From positions 1 to 39,880 of the forward strand of contig JAEYPL010000170.1 in the NCBI GenBank assembly GCA_023410905.1: a DNA stretch of 39,880 bases, read 5' to 3'. This document shows positions 15,990 to 24,152 of the stretch, piece by piece. Numbering within the stretch: the first letter of the stretch is position 1; every line of letters begins with the position of its first letter. The notes under the pieces were generated by a model that was not told the DNA's origin, searched no databases, and saw only the letters and a list, made by a program, of their open reading frames with translations. The DNA comes from Pseudomonadota bacterium. GTDB taxonomy: Bacteria; Pseudomonadota; Alphaproteobacteria; Rhizobiales; Hyphomicrobiaceae. The position numbers and the translations under genes are program-made.

Positions 15990-16565
15990 ATGTCCGTTTG
16001 GACTGCATATCGGAATGATTCGCATAACCCTATCAATGCGGTGCGTAGCTCAAACTGCGTTATATCGCTTGGTTCTAACGTGCCGGGCTGCTGGGGGACG
16101 CCTGAAGCTACACTTCACCGTGCACTGCACATACTTGAGCAAAACCAGGTTTTTATTATCGCGCGTTCGCTAATTTACCGCACCCTGCCGCATCCGGGCG
16201 CAGGACTTATGCCGGAATTCTACAATGCCGTCGTCCTGGCACGTACGGATCTGCCGCTAGGGGGGCTTCTGCGCGCTGTCAAGGCCATAGAGCGCAAGGC
16301 CGGACGGCGTAACCGGGAGCGTTGGAGCGCCCGTCCGCTGGACCTCGACATTATTGACTATGACGGCCGAGTGCTGAACTGGCCGGCGCTCAATCGGTCA
16401 GGTGGTCCCCTGGTCCTGCCGCATCCGCTTATGCATGAGCGCGGGTTCGTCCTGGTGCCCCTCGCGGAGATCGCGCCGCATTGGCGTCATCCCGTTCTCG
16501 GGCTCACGGCCGGGGCCCTGCTGCGGCGTCATCCGGCGCTCCAACGCGGCATCCGGCCAGCTTGA
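15990..16565 (+). CDS. folK: 2-amino-4-hydroxy-6-hydroxymethyldihydropteridine diphosphokinase
   Basis: A 191-residue HPPK that transfers pyrophosphate from ATP to the pterin alcohol in folate synthesis. The strand VISLGSNVPG (residues 24-33), RPLDLDIIDYDG (114-125, metal-binding Asp pair) and LPHPLMHERGFVLVPL (143-158) are diagnostic. The first 22 residues are extra and poorly conserved, and the DNA there is noticeably AT-richer than its surroundings, so translation could begin later; no other good start is visible before the conserved strand. folB and folP are not adjacent. Confidence 0.93.
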   Translation: MSVWTAYRNDSHNPINAVRSSNCVISLGSNVPGCWGTPEATLHRALHILEQNQVFIIARSLIYRTLPHPGAGLMPEFYNAVVLARTDLPLGGLLRAVKAIERKAGRRNRERWSARPLDLDIIDYDGRVLNWPALNRSGGPLVLPHPLMHERGFVLVPLAEIAPHWRHPVLGLTAGALLRRHPALQRGIRPA

Positions 16566-16677
16566 TTCAACGGGATATTCGTGGCATTAAGCCCGCGAGA
16601 GGGTCAAAGGGCCCGCAGGCGCCGACTGTTGCGCCCTAAACCATAACCGACATCAGACAATCGAGGATTGAACAGCG

Positions 16678-17127
16678 ATGGCGCGTGTCACGGTTGAAGA
16701 TTGCGTGGACAAGGTCCCCAATCGGTTCGAACTGGTGCTGCTTGCGGCTCATCGCGCCCGGGCGATCGCCTCGGGCTCGCATCTGACCGTCGAGCCCGAC
16801 AACGACAAAGACCCTGTGATCGCTCTGCGTGAAGTGGCCGAGCGAACCGTCCCGGCCGATGACCTCCGCGAGAGCCTTATTCACTCCATTCAGAAGAACG
16901 TCGAGATCGACGAGCCGGAGGCAGGCGCTGCCCCGCTCATTGGTGCCGATCGCAGTCGCCAGCAACTCGGCCGCGACGACCAGTCGGCCGACAACGCGAT
17001 CGATCAGATCAGCATGTCGGAAGAGCAGCTCCTGCGTGCCATGGAAAGCATGGCGCCGATCGAGCCCTCGTCGATTGGCGGTGGTGGTGGCGGCGGCGGC
17101 GGGAGCGGCGGCGCGCGGGGTCGCTGA
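16678..17127 (+). CDS. rpoZ: DNA-directed RNA polymerase subunit omega
   Basis: A 149-residue omega subunit. The N-terminal two-thirds is canonical: MARVTVEDCVDKVPNRFELV, then LAAHRARAIASG, then DKDPVIALREVAE. Omega aids folding of beta-prime and, in many bacteria, contributes to a ppGpp site, which fits the rsh gene next door. The C-terminus is unusual: nine consecutive glycines (134-142) and GGARGR after an acidic stretch. The GGN-repeat DNA (17077-17115) could be prone to length change. GAGGA about a dozen bases before the ATG may serve as ribosome-binding site. Confidence 0.95.
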   Translation: MARVTVEDCVDKVPNRFELVLLAAHRARAIASGSHLTVEPDNDKDPVIALREVAERTVPADDLRESLIHSIQKNVEIDEPEAGAAPLIGADRSRQQLGRDDQSADNAIDQISMSEEQLLRAMESMAPIEPSSIGGGGGGGGGSGGARGR

Positions 17128-17208
17128 GCTTCCGCGTTTCCATTCAGCGTTGTCGGATCCGGCGCCGCGGCTCCAGCTAGCCGCGGCGAAGACTCATGCT
17201 TATGGTTC

Positions 17209-17292
17209 ATGAGGAGAGATATCGCGCGCCGGCCAGCACGCGCACGTTGGGCCGAGGCGGCGGGTGCAGAGGCGGCGGGTGCAGAGGCTTGA
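17209..17292 (+). CDS. Possible 27-residue leader ORF before rsh
   Basis: An in-frame ATG at 17209 opens 27 codons ending TGA at 17290-17292, seven bases before the rsh start. The N-terminal half is Arg-rich and the C-terminal half repeats AEAAG. A ribosome-binding site is not obvious, and a 15-bp tandem repeat underlies the second half, so it could be chance. If translated, its position suggests coupling to rsh. Confidence 0.25.
   Translation: MRRDIARRPARARWAEAAGAEAAGAEA
17254..17288 (+). repeat. 15-bp tandem repeat, 2.3 copies
   Basis: GAGGCGGCGGGTGCA occurs exactly twice (17254-17268, 17269-17283) plus a partial GAGGC, ending eleven bases before the rsh ATG. Its GAGG at 17284 lies eleven bases from the start and may act as the ribosome-binding site, so copy number could alter rsh translation. 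Confidence 0.8.
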
Positions 17293-17298
17293 AACGCC

Positions 17299-19551
17299 AT
17301 GATGCGTCAGTACGAGCTGGTCGAGCGCGTCCTTCGCTATGATCCGAAGGCCGACGAGACTCTGCTCAATCGCGCCTACGTCTACGCCATGCGCGCGCAC
17401 GGCCATCAGAAGCGGGCTTCGGGCGATCCCTATTTCTCTCATCCGCTCGAAGTCGCGGCGATCCTGACCGATCTGAAGCTCGATGACGCCACGATCGCGA
17501 CCGCACTTCTGCACGATGTGATCGAGGACACCGAGGCGACACGCGCCGAGATCGACCAGCTCTTCGGGCCCGAGATCGGCGTGCTCGTTGACGGCCTCAC
17601 CAAGATCAAGCGCCTCGACCTCGTCTCCAAGAAGGCCGAGCAGGCCGAGAACTTCAGAAAACTTCTGGTCGCCATCTCGACCGATATCCGTGTCCTGCTC
17701 GTCAAGCTGGCCGATCGCCTGCACAACATGCGCACGCTCGAGCACATGTCGCCCGAGAGCCGCCGGCGCAACAGCGAGGAGACCCTGGAGATCTATGCGC
17801 CGCTCGCCGGCCGTATGGGCATTCAGGCCATGCGCGAAGAGCTCGAGGATCTGGCCTTCCGCTGGCTTCATCCCGAAGCCTATAGGACGGTGCGCGAGCG
17901 CCTCGACCGCCTGAACGAGAACAACCAGGGCCTTGTCGAGGAAATTCGCCAGAGCCTCATCGCAAAGCTCGGCGAAGCCAACTTCAGCGCCGAGGTGACC
18001 GGACGCGAGAAGAAGCCGTACTCGATCTGGCGCAAAATGCAGAACCGCCAGATCTCACTCGAGCAGCTCTCGGATCTCTACGGCTTTCGCGTGATCTGCA
18101 GCACGACCGAAGACTGTTACCGCGTGCTTGGCCTCGTCCACACGACCTGGCGCGCGGTGCCGGGCCGCTTCAAGGACTACATCTCGACGCCGAAGCAGAA
18201 CGGTTATCGTTCGATTCACACGACGATTGTCGGGCCACGCCATCAGCGCGTCGAGCTGCAGTTGCGTACGGCATCAATGCACGGGACGGCCGAGTACGGT
18301 GTCGCCGCCCACACATTCTACAAGGATCTATCGCGCATGAACGGCAAGGCGGCGACGCCCGAGGCTATGCGCGAAATGGGGCCGTACATCTGGCTGCGCC
18401 GCCTCGTCGAGACGCTGCTCGAAGGTGACAACTCCGAGGAATTCCTCGAGCACACGAAGCTCGAGCTGTTTCACGACCAGGTCTTCTGCTTCACGCCCAA
18501 GGGGCGGCTCATCGCTCTGCCGCAGGGCGCGACGCCGATCGATTTCGCGTATGCCGTCCACACGGATGTCGGGAACTCTTGCGTCGGCGCGAGCATCAAC
18601 GGCCGCCAGATGCCGCTCTCGACGCAGCTGCGCAATGGTGACGAGGTTCACATCCTCACCTCGGCGAGCCGCACGCCGCCCGCAGCCTGGGAGCGCATTG
18701 CCGTCACGGGTAAGGCGCGGAGCTCGATCCGGCGTGCCGCGCGCGACTCGCTCCGTCGTCAGTACGCCGAGCTGGGGCGCCGTCTGCTGAGCTCTGCTTT
18801 TGCCAAGATCGGCCAGGACTATTCCGACGATCGCCTGCGCCGGGCGCTGGCGCGGCTCACGCACAAGACGGTCGATGACGTACACGCCGCGGTTGGACGC
18901 AGTGAGCTGCCGATCGCCGATGTGATTCGAGCCATCGCACCGGAAGCCGCCGAGCAACTGCCGTCGGCGTCGCGCGTGCGGCCGCGCAATCGCTACGAGA
19001 ACGGCGAAGGTGGCGAAGAGGGTTGGTTCAATCTTTCCAAGGTGATGGGTCTCAAGTTCCGCTGGCCGACGAGCAGCAGCACGGGCGGCGTCAGTGGTGC
19101 CGCGGGGAAAGGCATTGTCATCCGCGGGATTCGCAATGACGTGCCAGTGTCCTTCGAGCCCGGCGGGGCCGTGCCCGGGGACCGCATTGTCGGTGTCTTG
19201 ACGCCCGGGGAGGGAATCCGCATCTTCCAGATCCATTCTCCGCGTCTGAGTGAGTTCGAGCACGAGCGTTGGATCGATGTCACCTGGGATATCAACCAGG
19301 AGGCGCCGGAGCGCTTTCCCGCTCGTATTTCTGTGACGGTGCTGAACGAGCCGGGGACGCTCGCGCAGATTGCACAAGTGATCGGCGAGGATGATGGCAA
19401 TATCGACAACCTCCGGATGCTGCACCGCGGCGCCGACTTCACGGAGATGCTGATCGAGGTCGAGGTCTTCGATCTCGCGCATCTCAACCGCATCATCAAC
19501 GGGCTCAAGAGCAAGTCGGTTGTGAGCAAGGTTGAGCGCGTATTTGCCTGA
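17299..19551 (+). CDS. rsh: Bifunctional (p)ppGpp synthetase/hydrolase
   Basis: A 750-residue long RSH protein that makes and degrades (p)ppGpp, the stringent-response alarmone. The N-terminal hydrolase has H48 and the HD pair H72-D73 (TALLHDVIEDTEAT), with KLADRLHNMRTL further on, so hydrolysis looks intact. The synthetase domain follows (YSIWRKMQNRQISLEQLSDL, then GRFKDYISTPKQNGYRSIHT); RFKD is the RxKD signature of bifunctional enzymes rather than monofunctional RelA. A TGS domain (about 390-455) and a C-terminal ACT domain (about 675-748, ISVTVLNEPGTLAQIAQVI) complete the usual architecture. As normal in alphaproteobacteria it is probably the only long RSH. It follows rpoZ closely. Confidence 0.96.
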   Translation: MMRQYELVERVLRYDPKADETLLNRAYVYAMRAHGHQKRASGDPYFSHPLEVAAILTDLKLDDATIATALLHDVIEDTEATRAEIDQLFGPEIGVLVDGLTKIKRLDLVSKKAEQAENFRKLLVAISTDIRVLLVKLADRLHNMRTLEHMSPESRRRNSEETLEIYAPLAGRMGIQAMREELEDLAFRWLHPEAYRTVRERLDRLNENNQGLVEEIRQSLIAKLGEANFSAEVTGREKKPYSIWRKMQNRQISLEQLSDLYGFRVICSTTEDCYRVLGLVHTTWRAVPGRFKDYISTPKQNGYRSIHTTIVGPRHQRVELQLRTASMHGTAEYGVAAHTFYKDLSRMNGKAATPEAMREMGPYIWLRRLVETLLEGDNSEEFLEHTKLELFHDQVFCFTPKGRLIALPQGATPIDFAYAVHTDVGNSCVGASINGRQMPLSTQLRNGDEVHILTSASRTPPAAWERIAVTGKARSSIRRAARDSLRRQYAELGRRLLSSAFAKIGQDYSDDRLRRALARLTHKTVDDVHAAVGRSELPIADVIRAIAPEAAEQLPSASRVRPRNRYENGEGGEEGWFNLSKVMGLKFRWPTSSSTGGVSGAAGKGIVIRGIRNDVPVSFEPGGAVPGDRIVGVLTPGEGIRIFQIHSPRLSEFEHERWIDVTWDINQEAPERFPARISVTVLNEPGTLAQIAQVIGEDDGNIDNLRMLHRGADFTEMLIEVEVFDLAHLNRIINGLKSKSVVSKVERVFA

Positions 19552-19638
19552 GGTGTGTCTCCAGTACACGCGTTGCGTCACAAGGGAGCCGTAAACGGCG
19601 CCCATGTAGCATCAACTTTCCAACGCGAGTGCAGCGCC

Positions 19639-20202
19639 ATGACGATCTGGCCTTATCGGCGTGTCGGGACGTTCGGCCATCACGACAGGAACGGCAGTAT
19701 GGAAGGGCGGAGCGTGAGCCGCGCATGGGCGTCGATCCTGCGTCTTGAGACGACGCCGCATGCCGTGGGGCTTGGCCTTGCGACGGGCGTGTTCGTTGCG
19801 TTTCTGCCGGTGCTCGGCGTTCAGATGTTCATGGCCGTCGCGATCGCCTGGCTCGGACGCGCCAATGTAGGCGCCGCCGTGCTCGGGACCTGGGCCGGCA
19901 ATCCACTGACGTGGCCGGCGATGTGGGTCGGTTCGTATCTCCTCGGGATCATGCTGCTCGGTGAGACGGGCGCCATGACGGTCGAGGAGTTCCAGCGCAC
20001 GCTCACGCGGCTTGCTGAAACGTCGACCTCCCGCATGGACCCGCTGAGCGCACTCGATGCGGCCGGCAAGCTCCTGTGGCCAATCCTTAAACCACTCTTC
20101 GTCGGCAGCCTCGTGCTGGGGTTGATTTCCGGCTCGGCCCTCTATTTCATAGGCCGCCGGGCGGCCGAGGTATTCCATACGCGCCGCCAACAGCAGGCTT
20201 GA
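19639..20202 (+). CDS. DUF2062 membrane protein
   Basis: A 187-residue protein with a cytoplasmic N-terminus and two to three hydrophobic segments. The LETTPHAVGLGLATGVFVAFLPVLG run (about residues 36-60, quoted in part) and GTWAGNPLTWPAMW (about 85-98) are the recognisable core of DUF2062. The function is unknown. The start at 19639 was preferred over an in-frame codon at 19555 because that would follow the rsh stop directly with a non-conserved leader; later ATGs (such as 19699) remain possible. It lies between rsh and pdxJ on the same strand. Confidence 0.8.
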   Translation: MTIWPYRRVGTFGHHDRNGSMEGRSVSRAWASILRLETTPHAVGLGLATGVFVAFLPVLGVQMFMAVAIAWLGRANVGAAVLGTWAGNPLTWPAMWVGSYLLGIMLLGETGAMTVEEFQRTLTRLAETSTSRMDPLSALDAAGKLLWPILKPLFVGSLVLGLISGSALYFIGRRAAEVFHTRRQQQA

Positions 20203-20251
20203 CGCAAGGCCCACATGGCTGCGCCGGCCATAAGAGGCGAAGCCGCACGTC

Positions 20252-21016
20252 ATGTCACAAGCCCGATCATTGCCCACGGCGCTGCGCCTCGGCATCAACG
20301 TCGATCATGTCGCCACAGTGCGCAATGCGCGCGGCGGGCCGCATCCCGATCCCGTGCGCGCCGCGCACCTTGCCATCGAGTCCGGCGCTGACGGCATCAC
20401 GGCGCACTTGCGTGAGGATCGCCGCCATATCCGCGACGACGACATCGCGCGCCTCAAGGCCGAGATCACGCGCCCGCTCAATTTCGAGATGGCGGCAACG
20501 CCCGAGATGCTGGCCATTGCGCTGAAGACCGTGCCGCATGCCTGCTGTCTGGTGCCGGAGAAACGCGAGGAGCGGACGACCGAGGGCGGCCTCGATGTGG
20601 TCGGGGCCGGCAACTTCCTCGAGCGCTGCATCGGCGAGCTCAAGGCGGCTGGCATCCGCGTTTCGCTTTTCATCGAACCGGATCGCGCGCCGATCGAGGC
20701 CGCGGCGAAGCTTGGCGCCGACATCGTCGAGCTGCACACGGGCACGTATTGCGAGCACGCGCTCGCGAACGACTGGCAGCGCGTCGAGCATGAGGTGCAG
20801 CGCCTGAGGAAAGGCGCGCGCGAGGCGCACGCCGCTGGTCTCGAAGTGCACGCAGGACATGGCCTCACGTACAATACTGTCGGTGAGGTCGCGCGCCTTC
20901 CCGAGATTGCCGAGCTCAATATCGGGCATTTTCTCATGGGCGAGGCCATCATGATCGGCTTGCGGCCGGCCATCGAGCATATGAGCCGCCTTATGCGCGA
21001 GGCGCGCGCGCCATGA
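20252..21016 (+). CDS. pdxJ: Pyridoxine 5'-phosphate synthase
   Basis: A 254-residue TIM-barrel enzyme closing the ring of pyridoxine 5'-phosphate from 3-amino-1-hydroxyacetone phosphate and deoxyxylulose 5-phosphate. LGINVDHVATVRNARGG (residues 13-29), AHLREDRRHIRDDD (51-64), LVPEKREERTTEGG and HAGHGLTYNTVG are all standard. Length and start agree with the family. The stop overlaps the start of acpS in ATGA, a conserved pdxJ-acpS linkage. Confidence 0.97.
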   Translation: MSQARSLPTALRLGINVDHVATVRNARGGPHPDPVRAAHLAIESGADGITAHLREDRRHIRDDDIARLKAEITRPLNFEMAATPEMLAIALKTVPHACCLVPEKREERTTEGGLDVVGAGNFLERCIGELKAAGIRVSLFIEPDRAPIEAAAKLGADIVELHTGTYCEHALANDWQRVEHEVQRLRKGAREAHAAGLEVHAGHGLTYNTVGEVARLPEIAELNIGHFLMGEAIMIGLRPAIEHMSRLMREARAP

Positions 21017-21429
21017 TCCTCGGTCTCGGCAATGATGTCATCGACATCCGCCGCATCGAGCGCACGATCGAGCTTTACGGTGATCGCTTTCTCAATCGGA
21101 TTTTCACGGACGTCGAACGGAAAAGGTCCGATCGACGCCGGCAGCGCGCAGCATCCTACGCGAAGCGCTTCGCCGCGAAAGAGGCGTGCTCGAAGGCGCT
21201 CGGCACAGGATTGCGTAAAGGCGTGTTCTGGCGTGACATGGGTGTCGTCAATCTGCCGTCGGGGCGCCCGACGCTGGAACTGACCGGCGGTGCGGCAGCT
21301 CAGCTCGCGCGCATCACGCCGCCTGGGTATGAAGCGCGGATCGATCTAACAATTACGGACGATTTTCCAATGGCGCAGGCCATCGTTATTATATCGGCGA
21401 TCCCGATCGGGGAGCCATTGCGCGGTTGA
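21013..21429 (+). CDS. acpS: Holo-[acyl-carrier-protein] synthase
   Basis: A 138-residue AcpS-type phosphopantetheinyl transferase that attaches the CoA-derived arm to acyl carrier protein. D8 (GLGNDVIDI) and E57 (KRFAAKEACSKAL) are the magnesium-binding residues, and GTGL(R)KGV follows. The protein is of normal length, with a short C-terminal extension. Starts inside the pdxJ stop. In many alphaproteobacteria lepB and rnc follow; here the next gene on the strand is a coiled-coil protein gene 154 bases away. Confidence 0.96.
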   Translation: MILGLGNDVIDIRRIERTIELYGDRFLNRIFTDVERKRSDRRRQRAASYAKRFAAKEACSKALGTGLRKGVFWRDMGVVNLPSGRPTLELTGGAAAQLARITPPGYEARIDLTITDDFPMAQAIVIISAIPIGEPLRG

Positions 21430-21583
21430 GCATTGCGTGCACGAGTGACACGATCAGTTCATTGCATGCCTTATCTACTTTGATCGCGATTGACGCACAG
21501 GTGGCGCGACACTTAAGTTTTGTTCGGCGGGGGGATTGTGCGCGGCGCACGGTTGCCACTTTCCGCTGACGGGAAGGTTCGAC

Positions 21584-21943
21584 ATGAGCGAGCGTGGCAG
21601 CGGTAAGTCGCGTAAGTCGCCCGCCTCCAAGGCGCTTACATCGAAGCAGCCAGCGTCCAAGGCCGCGAAGAAATCCGCGGCGACCGCCAAAAAAGCTCGC
21701 GGCGCGAGCAGCAAGACCAAGACATCGGCAAGGCGCGCGCCTGCGGAGATCCCGTCCACGATCGATCCGGCTGCGCTGCTCGCGCGTGTGGTGAAGCTCG
21801 AAAGTGAACGCGACCGGCTGCTTGCAGAGCTCGAGAAGGCCGAGAGCCGTATCCGGGCGCTCGAAGAGGGACGCGATCAGGTGCTCAATCGCATCGACTG
21901 GGTGATCGATTCACTTCGGAGCCTCATCGACACCGAGCAGTAG
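21584..21943 (+). CDS. Coiled-coil protein upstream of zapA (ZauP-like candidate)
   Basis: A 119-residue protein with a Lys/Ser/Ala-rich, probably disordered first 55 residues and a C-terminal coiled coil (about 65-115: ARVVKLESERDRLLAELEKAESRI and on). GGAAGG six bases before the ATG fixes the start. The gene lies 48 bases before zapA on the same strand. In Caulobacter a coiled-coil protein named ZauP is encoded upstream of zapA and partners it at the Z-ring; position and architecture suggest this could be the counterpart, but sequence identity was not tested. A histone-H1-like role of the basic N-terminus is a weaker alternative. Confidence 0.6.
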   Translation: MSERGSGKSRKSPASKALTSKQPASKAAKKSAATAKKARGASSKTKTSARRAPAEIPSTIDPAALLARVVKLESERDRLLAELEKAESRIRALEEGRDQVLNRIDWVIDSLRSLIDTEQ

Positions 21944-21991
21944 GGCGAATGGCAGTTCCGCCGCCGGGCGGGGTCGGCAGCGGGACGGGGC

Positions 21992-22219
21992 ATGGGGCAG
22001 GCGACCATCACGATCAACGGCCGGACCTATCGCCTGAAGTGCGGCGATGGCGAGGAGGCGCGCCTGCTGGCGCTTTCTGATATCGTGCGCCAGCGCGTCG
22101 ACAGCCTCGCTGGTGAGTTCTCCGCTGCCGGTGACGATCGCCTGCTGCTCATGGCAGCGCTCATGCTGGCCGACGAGTTGCTCGATGCACAAGCGCGTCT
22201 CGATGCGCAGGGAGTGTGA
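21992..22219 (+). CDS. zapA: Cell division protein ZapA
   Basis: A 75-residue ZapA, a short version that keeps the FtsZ-binding globular head (ATITINGRTYRLKCGDGEE, residues 4-22) and the start of the helical region (RLLLMAALMLADELLDAQ) but has little of the long C-terminal coiled coil of enterobacterial ZapA. It bundles FtsZ filaments at mid-cell. A G-rich segment precedes the ATG. The next gene starts four bases after its stop. Confidence 0.88.
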   Translation: MGQATITINGRTYRLKCGDGEEARLLALSDIVRQRVDSLAGEFSAAGDDRLLLMAALMLADELLDAQARLDAQGV

Positions 22220-22223
22220 AATC

Positions 22224-22982
22224 GTGGGCCCAACGCTCGACCGCAGCCAGTTCATCCGACCGATCGCTCATCGCGGCTTGCATGATCGCGATGCGGGCGT
22301 GCTCGAGAATACTGGGCCGGCATTCCTTGCCGCCATCGAGGGCGGCTATGGCATCGAGTGCGACCTTCAGCCCGCGTCCGATGGCACGCCGATGGTGTTC
22401 CACGATCGGGCTCTGAAGCGGCTCATCGATGCCGAAGGGTTGATCGATGCGCTCACACCCGCCGAGCTGGCAAAGCTCAGATATCGCGGGCAGGACACGC
22501 CCATTCTCACGTACGCCGGATTTCTGGAAATGGTCGGGGGACGTGTGCCTCTCGTCGTCGAGATCAAGAGTGATTTCGATGCGCCGAAGGCCGGCTTTCT
22601 CGAAGCCATTGCAACCCAGACGATGGCGTACAAAGGCCCTATCTGCCTCAAGTCGTTCGATCCGGCCGTGATGGCGCGCTGCAAGGTGCTGGCGCCGCAG
22701 ATCCCGCGCGGCATCATCGCGACGGACTACACGGTCCACAACTGGTGGCCGAACAGGATCGATGCCGCACGCGCGATCAGCCTCACGTACCTGCTCGAAA
22801 GCCGCGAGGCCGAGCCGTCGTTCTTTTCCTATCACGTGCGCGCATTGCCGACGCCCGTGACCCGTTTCACGCGCGAGGGGCTCGGATTGCCGCTGTTCAC
22901 ATGGACCGTGCGCAATGAGCGCGAGCGCGCCATCGCCGCGAAGTGGGCGGATGCTGCGGTGTTCGAAGGCTATCGGCCTTAG
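22224..22982 (+). CDS. Glycerophosphodiester phosphodiesterase
   Basis: A 252-residue GDPD-family enzyme hydrolysing deacylated phospholipid headgroups to sn-glycerol 3-phosphate and alcohol. The catalytic histidines are H16 (AHRG) and H60 (FHDR), with metal ligands E45 and D47 in GIECDLQ and E in VVEIKS. No signal peptide is seen, so it is cytoplasmic. I chose GTG at 22224, which has GGGAG nine bases ahead and follows the zapA stop by four bases; an ATG at 22203 overlapping zapA is the alternative. The stop codon overlaps the convergent HAD gene's stop. Confidence 0.9.
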   Translation: MGPTLDRSQFIRPIAHRGLHDRDAGVLENTGPAFLAAIEGGYGIECDLQPASDGTPMVFHDRALKRLIDAEGLIDALTPAELAKLRYRGQDTPILTYAGFLEMVGGRVPLVVEIKSDFDAPKAGFLEAIATQTMAYKGPICLKSFDPAVMARCKVLAPQIPRGIIATDYTVHNWWPNRIDAARAISLTYLLESREAEPSFFSYHVRALPTPVTRFTREGLGLPLFTWTVRNERERAIAAKWADAAVFEGYRP

Positions 22983-23941
22983 CGATCGATAGCCCGGGCC
23001 ATGCGCCACGTCTCTTCCTGGACGCGGATGTCAGCGAGTATCCGATCGATGAGCAGCGTCGTACGCTTGAACAGCTCAGAGCCGCGCCGGTAGTCGGCTT
23101 GTGCGAAGAAATCGCATCGGCCAGCCTTGAACAGGTTGACGCACTTCGTGCGCGCCTTGCCACCCGAGTGAACAGCAATGGCATGGCCGCCGTTTTTCCG
23201 CGTCACGGCCATTGACGGCACGTCGGTATCGCCGTCACCGAAGTAGATCATGTTGGAAAAGGGAATCGGGCGCAGAGCTTCCGGCATGTGTTCGTTGATC
23301 GAGTCGCCGAGCTTCTCGACGCCTTTGTTGATCCGGAACAGATATTGCGTCTTACCGGTATCTGTGATGACCCGCTTGGGATAGGGCACGTCATAGGGAT
23401 CGAACCAGTATTCCGATGCGAACACGTTGTGGAAGTGAGGACGGATACGCGTCCCTTCGATAATCTCGACGAGGCCCGATGAAATCAGGTAGTGGCGTAA
23501 TTCCACGCCCTGGCTCAGCTCGGAGCGGATCTGAATGTACTCGGCCATGGCGCCGAACCACTCATCGACCCCAGGAAAAAGCTCGACATCGCGGCCGAGC
23601 GCGACAAGATCGTCTCGATCGATGCGTACGCCGCGCGCCTTGGCCTTCTTGTACATAAGGTGCATGTAAGTGATCAGCGGATCGGCATCCTGCGCGCGCG
23701 CCGTCTCATTGCACTCGCGCCAGAAGGCCTTGGGATCCTCGCCGATCTTGGGCAGGAAAGTGTACTCCTGCATGGGGCGCGGCGAGAGCGTGCCGTCGAA
23801 GTCATAGACGAGCGCGATCGTCTTCTTGCCGAAGCCGGATTTGGCGGCGGTCGCACCAGATCGTGCGGGCTTCGCGATCGCGCCGTTTTTCGCGGCGCGG
23901 CGCGGCTGGGCCTTCGTCCTGAGACTGACTTGCTCGGCCAT
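22979..23941 (-). CDS. HAD-superfamily hydrolase
   Basis: A 320-residue HAD hydrolase. After a Lys/Ala/Arg-rich N-terminus of about 40 residues comes motif I, YDFDGTLSPRPMQEY with D47 and D49, motif II LISSGL, and motif IV YFGDGDTDVPSM. The motif-IV context and the GGHAIAVHSGGKAR segment suggest a small-molecule phosphatase, with no substrate known to me. GAGGAG a few bases ahead supports the 23941 start. It is convergent with, and overlaps by four bases, the GDPD gene. Confidence 0.85.
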   Translation of the reverse strand: MAEQVSLRTKAQPRRAAKNGAIAKPARSGATAAKSGFGKKTIALVYDFDGTLSPRPMQEYTFLPKIGEDPKAFWRECNETARAQDADPLITYMHLMYKKAKARGVRIDRDDLVALGRDVELFPGVDEWFGAMAEYIQIRSELSQGVELRHYLISSGLVEIIEGTRIRPHFHNVFASEYWFDPYDVPYPKRVITDTGKTQYLFRINKGVEKLGDSINEHMPEALRPIPFSNMIYFGDGDTDVPSMAVTRKNGGHAIAVHSGGKARTKCVNLFKAGRCDFFAQADYRRGSELFKRTTLLIDRILADIRVQEETWRMARAIDR

Positions 23942-24152
23942 GGGCTCCTCACTGGTCCGCGATGCAACTCTGAAGCGATCAGAGGCATGATTCGCCCGGC
24001 AAGACGAGGGCGCGTGCAGGTTTATGCAGGTGATGGGCGATTGCATACGGCAAGCCAACGGCCGCGGAATGCTTTCCAGATTTTCTTGCTTCGCCGGCCA
24101 GGGCCGTCTGCGTAGTCCTGAGCCGACCCATGCAGTCCTAGCGAGATCCGCC

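Noticed and set aside
18328..19605. 425-codon minus-strand frame opposite rsh
   Set aside because: Shadow of the conserved TGS/ACT half of rsh.
22200..22230. 6S RNA gene after zapA
   Set aside because: The next gene begins four bases after the zapA stop, leaving no space.
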